This document shows positions 57,156 to 64,000 of a stretch of 64,000 bases of DNA, piece by piece (positions within the stretch are counted from its first letter, which is position 1; each line of letters starts with the position of its first letter). The translations under genes were made by a program, and so were the position numbers. The notes beneath the pieces are model-generated. The model made no database searches, was not told the origin of the DNA, and was given only the letters and a program-made list of their open reading frames with translations. The stretch is from Brucella pseudogrignonensis (lineage in GTDB: Bacteria; Pseudomonadota; Alphaproteobacteria; Rhizobiales; Rhizobiaceae): NCBI RefSeq assembly GCF_032190615.1, contig NZ_JAVLAT010000001.1, positions 62,001 to 126,000 of the forward strand, in the 5' to 3' direction.

Positions 57156-57406
57156 AATATTGGGAGAACGTTCGACCTCACGCCGCTCTTGCGTAAAAGG
57201 TCATTTTGCGGTTATCAGCATCACCCGGCGCTGACTGTGCCGGGCGGAGAGCCTTTTCTTTTTGGGCAGCATGCATAGGAAATGCCGTGCGCGCATCAGG
57301 AAAAGCAGCAGATCCAAACAGTTCAGCGCGAGTGGCACCCGTCATCGCGCATTTTTGGTTTGACAAATCCGGAGTGAAACTCGCGGATTTTCCATGGAGC
57401 GTTCCG
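57156..57406. other. unassigned interval before gpt
   Basis: About 250 bp. A minus-strand TTG frame of 62 codons (57178-57366) and a plus-strand frame running into gpt are both open, but neither has a recognisable domain or a good ribosome site, so I do not call a gene. It holds the gpt promoter or leader. Confidence 0.35.
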
Positions 57407-57904
57407 ATGTCGTTGCCTGATAAAGCCTTTCCCGTTTCCTGGGATCAGTTCCACCGTGATGCCCGTGCGCTCGCCTGGCGTATCGCCGATATGAATCAGG
57501 AATGGCGCGCTATCGTCGCTATTACACGGGGCGGTTTGGTTCCTGCAGCTATTGTTTGTCGCGAACTTGGCATCCGCTTGATCGAAACGGTCTGCGTTGC
57601 ATCCTATCACGATTATACATCGCAGGGTGAAATGGAGATTCTCAAAGGCATAAGCACTCCGCTTCTTGAAAATGGCGGAGAAGGCGTAATTGTCGTTGAT
57701 GACCTGACGGACACTGGCAAAACCGCAGCCATCGTGCGCGAAATGATGCCGAAAGCGCATTTTGCAACCGTTTATGCAAAGCCGAAAGGTCGTCCGCTGG
57801 TCGACACTTTCGTGACAGAAGTCTCGCAGGATACGTGGATCTATTTCCCATGGGATATGGGATTCACCTATCAGGAACCAATAGCTGGCGCAAAACGAGG
57901 CTAA
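57407..57904 (+). CDS. gpt: xanthine phosphoribosyltransferase
   Basis: Salvages xanthine/guanine with PRPP to nucleotides. The 165-aa protein has [24 protein letters not shown] at the start of the core and the PRPP-binding motif [20 protein letters not shown], with YFPWDMGF near the C-terminus as in Gpt. The ATG at 57407 gives the normal Gpt length; the frame is open far upstream, but that part is unlikely coding. A perfect 10-bp hairpin follows. Confidence 0.9.
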   Translation: MSLPDKAFPVSWDQFHRDARALAWRIADMNQEWRAIVAITRGGLVPAAIVCRELGIRLIETVCVASYHDYTSQGEMEILKGISTPLLENGGEGVIVVDDLTDTGKTAAIVREMMPKAHFATVYAKPKGRPLVDTFVTEVSQDTWIYFPWDMGFTYQEPIAGAKRG

Positions 57905-57922
57905 ACGAAAATAAATGAAAGT

Positions 57923-57951
57923 CGATTGCGGTGGTAAAACAACCGCAATCG
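57923..57951 (+). terminator. hairpin after gpt, possible terminator
   Basis: CGATTGCGGT and ACCGCAATCG pair perfectly over 10 bp, but no T-tract follows, so rho-independent function is uncertain. Confidence 0.45.
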
Positions 57952-58149
57952 CACTATATTGAAAGTCTGCCAAAATTGGATGGAGGCGTGACTTCAAGCT
58001 ATTTAGCTACAGTGTTACGTTTACTAATTTCAGCAAGGTCTTAAAAATAAATGCATTTTATGCTTCATATCGTGGACCCCTGTTAAACAAATCCATTGTC
58101 ATTTTGGCGAATCAATCCATTCTGTTTTGAAAATGGTGGGACTTTCGCA

Positions 58150-58638
58150 GTGAAAACACAGGCTAAAAAATTTGTTGCGACGGAAAAGCGTATTTTGACG
58201 CCTTCTGGCCGTTTGCAGCAAGTTGCGGCTCTTGTTTACCGCTATGAAGCAGAGGAACGGCAAGTTCTTGTTATCACCAGTCGTGGAACCGGTCGCTGGG
58301 TCATCCCTAAGGGCTGGCCCCAAGTGGGTCGTACACTTGCCGAGACGGCTGCACGTGAAGCTTATGAAGAGGCTGGCGTGCGTGGGGAGATATCATCTCA
58401 TCCGATTGGCAGCTTTGACTATTGTAAAAACGATCTTCCGCCTGAATGCATCAATCAGTTTACGGTTGCAGTTTATGCTTTGCACCTTGTTGAACGTGCG
58501 AAGGACTGGCCGGAGCGTGAGCAGCGTATCTGTGAGTGGGTTTCCCCTCGTCAGGCTGCTGAGCGTGTGGATGAATTTGACCTCAAGCGCATTCTTTTGG
58601 GTTTCGATGGGTCACTCACCGCGATCGCTGCTGAATGA
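58150..58638 (+). CDS. NUDIX hydrolase
   Basis: A 162-aa protein of the NUDIX family, which cleaves nucleoside diphosphates linked to another group. The NUDIX box is GWPQVGRTLAETAAREAYEEAGVRGE (Gx5Ex7REUxEExGU), with IPKG just before it. The start is GTG at 58150 (MKTQAKKFV), since no ATG fits; a TTG at 58096 would add unlikely residues. Diadenosine or inositol pyrophosphates are possible substrates. The gene stands alone in front of a long intergenic region. Confidence 0.85.
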   Translation: MKTQAKKFVATEKRILTPSGRLQQVAALVYRYEAEERQVLVITSRGTGRWVIPKGWPQVGRTLAETAAREAYEEAGVRGEISSHPIGSFDYCKNDLPPECINQFTVAVYALHLVERAKDWPEREQRICEWVSPRQAAERVDEFDLKRILLGFDGSLTAIAAE

Positions 58639-59191
58639 CGGTCGCTGCAGAAAGATAAGTCGCTGTTTTGTCAGATAGCTGTATAATCCAAATGACGGTG
58701 TTGCTAATTGGCATGTGTCACACCATTATTTGAGCTGACCTTCATATATCTGTCATTCTCCCCGTTATCCACATTCTCCCTCAAAGCTCGATCACAATAT
58801 CTAGCGGCGTAAGCCTTATGGTAAACCAATGCTTGACGCTCATGTCCGAGTCGTTTTTTATGAAACTGTCGTTGCGTGAGTAGCGTGGCCGAGTGTAAAA
58901 TTATGTCGGTCTTTTCTTCAATTTAGTCGGTCGAATTACGGGCGTAGCGTTGAAAATACGTTTATCGAACGAAATTTTTTGCGTCTAAATTTCAGATGCT
59001 TAGCTTAGCGGGAAGATTTCGGTTTATTGGTGTCGATGTCGGATTAATACTAGATTTAGTATTTTTAATCATGATAACATACCAGATAAGCAAAGTCCTA
59101 TCCGAGAGCATGTTTAAATCTGCGTAAAACTGGCCTTATGGCTGGAGCGCTGATCATGCGCTGACTAGGGCATTTGATCGAATAAATTCTT
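58639..59191. other. long non-coding region upstream of nrdJ
   Basis: No coding frame that I can support. It contains an AT-rich inverted repeat, AATACTA-GATT-TAGTATT (59046-59063). I looked for a cobalamin riboswitch, since nrdJ is B12-dependent, and do not see the B12-box or the expected stems. Confidence 0.5.
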
Positions 59192-59277
59192 GAGGAGCTT
59201 GCTCCTCGATATGATTGCCCTCCCGCATTGGGAGGACGTTCGAAACGAATATGCAAGACGCCGGTCGCGGCTGGCGT
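59192..59277 (+). ncRNA. candidate structured leader of nrdJ with three hairpins
   Basis: Three consecutive stems: GAGGAG/CTCCTC (59192-59207, loop CTTG), CCTCCC/GGGAGG (59219-59235, loop GCATT) and ACGCCGG/CTGGCGT (59258-59277, one G-T pair). No T-run follows. The shape suggests a cis-regulatory leader or a processed small RNA; no match to a named family is claimed. Confidence 0.35.
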
Positions 59278-59317
59278 TCCAAGGCTGAACTAGGGCTGAA
59301 ATCGATCAGTCCAGTTA

Positions 59318-59327
59318 CTATATATAG
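59318..59327. promoter_or_regulatory. NrdR-box-like site upstream of nrdJ
   Basis: CTATATATAG matches the core CwAtATaTwG of the NrdR box, which represses ribonucleotide reductase genes. It ends 18 bp before the nrdJ start. Only one box is seen; NrdR normally binds two, so this is tentative. Confidence 0.45.
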
Positions 59328-59345
59328 AACGTTTGGATGGGACAG

Positions 59346-62300
59346 ATGAAGATCGAACGCCGTTTTACGAAAGAAAACCAGTCAGCTTATGCGGAGATCG
59401 AATTTCGCACAGCGACGAGCGAGATCAAAAATCCCGATGGTTCGGTGGTGTTTCGCCTTGAAGGCATCAATGTTCCGGCACAGTTCAGCCAGGTAGCAGC
59501 CGATATTCTCGCGCAGAAATATTTCCGCAAAGCCGGTGTCCCTGCCCGCTTGAAAAAAGTTGAAGAGAACGATGTCCCATCGTGGCTCTGGCGTTCTATC
59601 CCGGATGAAGATGCTCTTGCAAAGCTACCAGAAGAAGAGCGTTATGGCTCCGAGATGGACGGCTGTCAGGTTTTCGATCGCCTCGCAGGAACATGGACCT
59701 ATTGGGGCTGGAAAGGCGGCTATTTCAATTCTGAAGAAGACGCGCGCGCTTTCCGCGATGAACTGGCTTATATGCTGGCGACGCAACGGGTGGCACCGAA
59801 CAGCCCGCAATGGTTCAACACGGGTCTTCATTGGGCCTATGGCATCGACGGTCCGGGTCAGGGTCATTTCTATGTCGACTGGCAGACCGGCAAGCTGACC
59901 AAATCCAAGTCCGCTTACGAGCATCCACAGCCACATGCCTGTTTCATTCAGTCGGTTGGCGACGATCTGGTAAACGAAGGCGGCATCATGGACCTTTGGG
60001 TTCGTGAAGCACGTCTGTTCAAATATGGTTCCGGCACTGGCTCTAACTTCTCTCATCTGCGTGGCGCTGGCGAAAAATTGTCTGGCGGCGGTAAGTCTTC
60101 CGGCCTGATGAGCTTTCTCAAGATCGGCGACCGTGCAGCGGGCGCGATTAAGTCGGGTGGCACAACACGACGGGCCGCCAAGATGGTGGTTGTTGATGTC
60201 GATCACCCGGATATTGAAGAATATATCGACTGGAAGGTGAAGGAAGAGCAGAAAGTTGCCGCTCTCGTCACCGGCTCCAAGATCGTCAAGCAGCATCTAA
60301 CTGCAATCATGAAGGCTTGCGTCAATTGCGAAGCCGATAATGATGACTGCTTCGATGCATCGAAAAACCCTGTTCTCAAGCGCGAAATCAAAGCTGCTAA
60401 GAAAAACCAGGTTCCTGAAAATTACGTCAAGCGCGTTATTCAGTTTGCGCGTCAGGGTTATACGGACATTGAATTCAAGACCTATGACACCGATTGGGAC
60501 TCAGAAGCCTACCTGACTGTTTCCGGTCAGAACTCCAACAACTCCGTGTCGCTCAAGGATGAGTTCCTGCGCGCTGTTGAAAATGACGGCGACTGGAACC
60601 TGACCGCGCGTCGTGATGGAAGCGTGATGAAGACGCTCAAGGCCCGCGATCTTTGGGAAAAAATTGGTTATGCGGCATGGGCATCGGCTGATCCGGGTCT
60701 CCATTTCAACACCACAATGAATGATTGGCACACCTGCCCTGCAGCTGGTCCAATTCGCGCGTCCAATCCGTGTTCGGAATATATGTTCCTTGATGACACA
60801 GCTTGTAATCTGGCATCGATAAACCTGCTGACTTATCGCAACAAGGATGGCTCGTTCGACATCGAAGCTTATGAGCACACCGCACGTCTCTGGACGATGG
60901 TTCTCGAAATCTCGGTAATGATGGCGCAGTTCCCGTCCAAGGAAATCGCCCGCCTCTCCTATGAATATCGCACGCTTGGTTTGGGCTTCGCCAATATTGG
61001 CGGCCTGCTGATGACATCCGGTATCCCATATGACTCCGACGAAGGTCGTGCGATCTGCGGTGCGTTAACTGCAATCATGACCGGCGTTTCCTATGCCACA
61101 TCTGCGGAAATGGCCAAGGAACTTGGCGCATTCCCAAGCTATGAACCAAATGCTCAGAGCATGCTGCGCGTTATTCGCAATCATCGTCGCGCCGCTTATG
61201 GCGAAAATGACGGTTATGAAGGTCTGGCCGTTAATCCGGTTGGTCTGATTGCTGAAGATTGCCCTGATCAGAACATGATCATCCGCGCACGTGCTGTATG
61301 GGACAAGGCGCTGGAACTTGGTGAAAAACACGGCTACCGCAATGCCCAGGCAACCGTTATCGCGCCGACTGGCACGATTGGCCTCGTCATGGATTGCGAT
61401 ACCACAGGTATTGAGCCTGATTTCGCACTGGTAAAGTTCAAGAAACTTGCTGGCGGCGGCTATTTCAAAATCATCAACCGTGCCGTTCCTGAAGCGCTGC
61501 GCACCCTTGGTTATTCTGAAAGCCAGATTGCTGAAATCGAAGCCTATGCTGTCGGTCATGGCAACCTTAATCAGGCACCGGGCGTCAATCCTTCGACACT
61601 GAAAGCTAAGGGCTTTACAGATGAGAAGATTGAAGCACTGAATGCTGCTCTCAAAAGCGCTTTCGACATCAAGTTTGCTTTCAATAAGTGGACACTCGGC
61701 GAAGATTTCTGCAAAGACGTCTTGAAGCTGACCGATGAGCAGCTCAACGACTTCTCGTTTGAAATGCTGCCAGCAATTGGCTTTGGCAAAAAGGAAATCG
61801 AAGCAGCAAATGTTCATGTTTGCGGTGCGATGACCCTGGAAGGTGCTCCTTTCCTTAAAGAAGAGCATTATGCCGTGTTTGATTGCGCCAATCCTTGTGG
61901 CAAGATCGGCAAGCGTTATCTCTCGGTCGAAAGCCATATTTGGATGATGGCAGCGGCACAGCCGTTTATTTCGGGTGCGATCTCGAAAACCATCAACATG
62001 CCAAACGAAGCAACTGTTGAAGATTGTAAGAGTGCTTACTTGCTTTCCTGGAAGCTGGCACTGAAAGCCAATGCGCTTTATCGCGACGGCTCCAAGCTTT
62101 CGCAGCCGCTCAATGCATCACTGATCTCCGATGATGAAGACGAAGATGATGCAGTTGAAGCTTTGATCGAAGCGCCTGCTGCTGCACGCGCTGTTCAGAT
62201 CACAGAACGCGTTGTCGAGAAGGTCATCGAAAAGATCGTTCATGAGCGTGAAAAACTGCCGAATCGTCGCCAGGGCTACACGCAGAAGGCTGTTGTTGGC

Positions 62301-63119
62301 GGCCACAAGGTTTACCTGCGTACAGGTGAATTTGGTAATGGTCGCTTGGGCGAAATCTTCATCGATATGCACAAGGAAGGCGCCGCTTTCCGTGCGATGA
62401 TGAACAACTTCGCCATCGCCGTGTCGCTTGGTCTGCAATATGGCGTACCGCTCGAAGAATATGTCGAAGCTTTCACTTTCACCAAGTTCGAGCCTGCTGG
62501 CATGGTCATCGGTAACGATGCAATCAAGACAGCAACATCGATCATCGACTATGTGTTCCGTGAACTGGCTGTGTCTTATCTTGGCCGCAACGACCTTGCG
62601 CATGTCGATACGAGTGATTTCTCGAACACCGCACTTGGCAAGGGTATTCAGGAAGGCAAGACCAATCTCGTTTCTACAGGCTGGACCCGCGGCTACAAGC
62701 CAACGCTCGTGTCGAACACACAGACCGGCATTGAGTCAAAGGGTTCGGTCACATCGGCACCGCAGGGCTCCAATGTTACCACGCTGAAAGCGTCTGCGAC
62801 GCGCTCGGCAACTGTTGGTCTGGCAACGGATGGGGCGACTGCGCTGAAACGTGAGTTTGAACAACAGCCAGCAACTGCACCGCAGCAGGATAATGTCGCG
62901 GCAACGGAATTGTTCTCCGACAAGGCAGCGGCTGATGCAGCATCTGCGCGAGCTGAGACAAACAATGCGGCTAAAAAGCTTGAGGCCGATCGTCGTATCA
63001 AGTCGATGATGCAGGGGTATACGGGAGATAGCTGCTCCGAATGTCAGAACTTCACCATGGTTCGTAATGGCACTTGCTTGAAATGTGACACCTGTGGCTC
63101 TACGAGCGGCTGCAGTTAA
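59346..63119 (+). CDS. nrdJ: vitamin B12-dependent ribonucleotide reductase (class II)
   Basis: Reduces ribonucleotides to deoxyribonucleotides using adenosylcobalamin, so it works with or without oxygen. At ~1257 aa it is the long NrdJ form. The catalytic barrel has [54 protein letters not shown] (active-site Cys), [25 protein letters not shown]. The C-terminal tail has [16 protein letters not shown], the redox/zinc Cys cluster, after an Ala-rich linker. Start at ATG 59346, which leaves GGATGGGAC as ribosome site; ATG 59337 is in frame. No intein. A strong terminator follows. Confidence 0.96.
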   Translation: MKIERRFTKENQSAYAEIEFRTATSEIKNPDGSVVFRLEGINVPAQFSQVAADILAQKYFRKAGVPARLKKVEENDVPSWLWRSIPDEDALAKLPEEERYGSEMDGCQVFDRLAGTWTYWGWKGGYFNSEEDARAFRDELAYMLATQRVAPNSPQWFNTGLHWAYGIDGPGQGHFYVDWQTGKLTKSKSAYEHPQPHACFIQSVGDDLVNEGGIMDLWVREARLFKYGSGTGSNFSHLRGAGEKLSGGGKSSGLMSFLKIGDRAAGAIKSGGTTRRAAKMVVVDVDHPDIEEYIDWKVKEEQKVAALVTGSKIVKQHLTAIMKACVNCEADNDDCFDASKNPVLKREIKAAKKNQVPENYVKRVIQFARQGYTDIEFKTYDTDWDSEAYLTVSGQNSNNSVSLKDEFLRAVENDGDWNLTARRDGSVMKTLKARDLWEKIGYAAWASADPGLHFNTTMNDWHTCPAAGPIRASNPCSEYMFLDDTACNLASINLLTYRNKDGSFDIEAYEHTARLWTMVLEISVMMAQFPSKEIARLSYEYRTLGLGFANIGGLLMTSGIPYDSDEGRAICGALTAIMTGVSYATSAEMAKELGAFPSYEPNAQSMLRVIRNHRRAAYGENDGYEGLAVNPVGLIAEDCPDQNMIIRARAVWDKALELGEKHGYRNAQATVIAPTGTIGLVMDCDTTGIEPDFALVKFKKLAGGGYFKIINRAVPEALRTLGYSESQIAEIEAYAVGHGNLNQAPGVNPSTLKAKGFTDEKIEALNAALKSAFDIKFAFNKWTLGEDFCKDVLKLTDEQLNDFSFEMLPAIGFGKKEIEAANVHVCGAMTLEGAPFLKEEHYAVFDCANPCGKIGKRYLSVESHIWMMAAAQPFISGAISKTINMPNEATVEDCKSAYLLSWKLALKANALYRDGSKLSQPLNASLISDDEDEDDAVEALIEAPAAARAVQITERVVEKVIEKIVHEREKLPNRRQGYTQKAVVGGHKVYLRTGEFGNGRLGEIFIDMHKEGAAFRAMMNNFAIAVSLGLQYGVPLEEYVEAFTFTKFEPAGMVIGNDAIKTATSIIDYVFRELAVSYLGRNDLAHVDTSDFSNTALGKGIQEGKTNLVSTGWTRGYKPTLVSNTQTGIESKGSVTSAPQGSNVTTLKASATRSATVGLATDGATALKREFEQQPATAPQQDNVAATELFSDKAAADAASARAETNNAAKKLEADRRIKSMMQGYTGDSCSECQNFTMVRNGTCLKCDTCGSTSGCS

Positions 63120-63141
63120 TCTGAAGTTTAATTGAATATAA

Positions 63142-63176
63142 AAGACAGGCCGGATAATTCCGGCCTGTCTTGTTTT
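63142..63176 (+). terminator. terminator after nrdJ
   Basis: AAGACAGGCCGG, loop ATAATT, CCGGCCTGTCTT, followed by a T-rich stretch: 12 perfect pairs. Confidence 0.9.
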
Positions 63177-63236
63177 GGTACATCTGAATTATTTTTCTTA
63201 AGCACCAGAATTCAGAAAAAAATCAAATTAAAAATT

Positions 63237-63261
63237 GGAACCCTATTCACATCTCTACGTT
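63237..63261 (+). promoter_or_regulatory. EcfG-type promoter upstream of the PRC-barrel gene
   Basis: GGAAC (63237-63241), 16 bp, CGTT (63258-63261), the alphaproteobacterial general stress promoter. It lies 35 bp before the ATG, the ideal position for a promoter. Confidence 0.75.
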
Positions 63262-63296
63262 CAACTAGTGGAACAAGATGAACAAAGGAGATGATT

Positions 63297-63902
63297 ATGC
63301 TTAGAACAACACTGCTGACAACGACATGTGCGCTGCTAATTAGTGGTTCGGCTTTTGCCCAGACAGCGTCTCCAGCACCAACTGAATCGGCGCCTGCTTC
63401 AGCAGAGCTTCCGGTTTCTTCCCAGAATATGTTTGGTAGTCCGCCCGCTGCAGAATCTGAAAAGATTGGGTTTGTTGAAGCGAAGGATGGTCAGTTGCTT
63501 GTGTCAACCTTCATTGGACAGACCGTCTATGAAAGTGATGCAGCCGATGCAGCCTCAGTAGGTAATCTCAATGATCTGATCGTGAGTCCCGATGGTGAAG
63601 TTCAGGCCGCAGTGATCGGTGTTGGTGGCTTCCTGGGCGTTGGTCAAAAGGATGTGGCCGTAAGCCCAGACCAATTGCAGCTTGCAACACGGAGTGACGG
63701 TAAAAAATGGCTGGTGATCAAGGCCACCAAGGATCAATTAACTGAGGCCCCTGCCTTTGATCGCTCTGTGTTGTTTGTTGACGGCGTCGCTGATCCAGTA
63801 GCTGCTGGAGCAACAAATGCTCCAGCAGCCGATCCAGCCTCCCCGGCTCCCATGGCTGATCCTGCTCCGGCACCAGCTGCCCCTGCTGCGCCAGCGCAGT
63901 AA
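63297..63902 (+). CDS. exported PRC-barrel domain protein
   Basis: A 201-aa protein with a signal peptide (LLTTTCALLISGSAFAQTA). After a low-complexity Ala/Pro/Ser linker, residues ~75-150 form a PRC-barrel-like domain: STFIGQTVYESDAADAASVGNLNDLIVSPDGEVQAAVIGVGGFLGVGQKDVAVS. The C-terminal tail is Ala/Pro-rich. ATG 63297 has AAAGGAG at the best spacing; ATG 63291 touches the ribosome site. PRC-barrel envelope proteins are typical members of the general stress regulon in Rhizobiales. Function in detail unknown. Confidence 0.85.
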   Translation: MLRTTLLTTTCALLISGSAFAQTASPAPTESAPASAELPVSSQNMFGSPPAAESEKIGFVEAKDGQLLVSTFIGQTVYESDAADAASVGNLNDLIVSPDGEVQAAVIGVGGFLGVGQKDVAVSPDQLQLATRSDGKKWLVIKATKDQLTEAPAFDRSVLFVDGVADPVAAGATNAPAADPASPAPMADPAPAPAAPAAPAQ

Positions 63903-63931
63903 ACTGAAATATTTATATATCGCGATCAATA

Positions 63932-63957
63932 TCCCGGCCAGAGGCCGGGATTTTCTT
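63932..63957 (+). terminator. terminator after the PRC-barrel gene
   Basis: ATCCCGGCC, loop AGA, GGCCGGGAT, followed by TTTCTTT. Confidence 0.88.
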
Positions 63958-64000
63958 TGAAATGAGGCCGAAAGGTTGATTTCAGCGGTTCACACACGTA

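Noticed and set aside
57178..57366. 62-codon minus-strand frame before gpt
   Set aside because: TTG start, no convincing ribosome site, no domain, and an equally open frame on the opposite strand.
58750..58775. Possible second Pho box (CTGTCAT followed by CCCGTTAT)
   Set aside because: Only the first half-site matches; the second half departs at several positions and no gene begins close by.
58639..59345. Cobalamin riboswitch upstream of the B12-dependent reductase
   Set aside because: The B12-box and the characteristic paired elements were looked for and not seen.
61065..61937. 290-codon open frame antisense to nrdJ
   Set aside because: Shadow frame within a highly conserved gene; Cys/Phe-rich composition unlike real proteins here.

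Overview
The window reads as an ordinary stretch of the main chromosome of an alphaproteobacterium of the Brucella/Ochrobactrum group (Brucellaceae, Hyphomicrobiales). Evidence: the cyclic beta-1,2-glucan exporter NdvA/Cgt, the glnB-glnA pair behind a sigma-54 promoter, class II DAHP synthase, the malic enzyme/phosphotransacetylase fusion, ATP12, a B12-dependent NrdJ, and a RIME-like palindromic repeat typical of Rhizobiales. Assignment to this group rests on remembered protein similarity; no search was run. Coding density is high and there is no prophage, CRISPR array or large accessory island.

Layout. 1-6.8 kb: cell wall and housekeeping run (RlpA tail, D,D-carboxypeptidase, tmk-holB-metG-tatD-MBL hydrolase). 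6.8-12.3 kb: ndvA on the minus strand, then pseudouridine synthase, EamA transporter, HAD phosphatase and ATP12 chaperone. 12.4-14.3 kb: glnB-glnA (minus) with a -24/-12 promoter. 14.6-25.2 kb: nnr, gph, rpiA, DUF2059, gor, class II DAHP synthase, dgkA, nadE, gltX. 25.1-28.4 kb: a lipoprotein gene whose 3' end is antisense to gltX, and maeB. 28.8-29.8 kb: a citrate-synthase-like protein that has lost catalytic residues. 29.9-31.9 kb: a metallophosphoesterase/glycosyltransferase pair preceded by a good Pho box, matching the plcP-agt phosphate-starvation lipid-remodelling arrangement. 31.9-36.7 kb: DgcA-type racemase and an Mla-like lipid transport operon. 36.8-37.5 kb: an internally deleted IS1182-like element with 19-bp inverted repeats. 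37.5-47.1 kb: a glycine-rich exported protein, two flavoproteins, mazG, galE, an SBF-like transporter, a TPR-methyltransferase, a glycine-zipper lipoprotein, a VOC protein and an acetyl-CoA hydrolase/transferase. 47.2-55.2 kb: a 53-aa membrane protein, a diguanylate cyclase, a minus-strand GNAT-sseA-alaX-cysK run, a DEAD-box helicase, ilvA and tRNA-Leu(UAA). 55.4-64 kb: CinA-domain protein, universal stress protein, gpt, NUDIX hydrolase, nrdJ behind a long structured leader, and a PRC-barrel protein.

Regulation seen in the sequence: one sigma-54 promoter (glnB), one Pho box (plcP), one NrdR-like box (nrdJ), and three matches to the general stress ECF sigma (EcfG) promoter GGAAC-N16-CGTT. Each of the three EcfG matches lies 30-170 bp before a small envelope protein gene (44581, 47381, 63297), suggesting a shared general-stress regulon. 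The most novel leads are the citrate synthase pseudoenzyme, the Pho-box lipid-remodelling operon and the EcfG set. I found no clearly undescribed multi-gene system.
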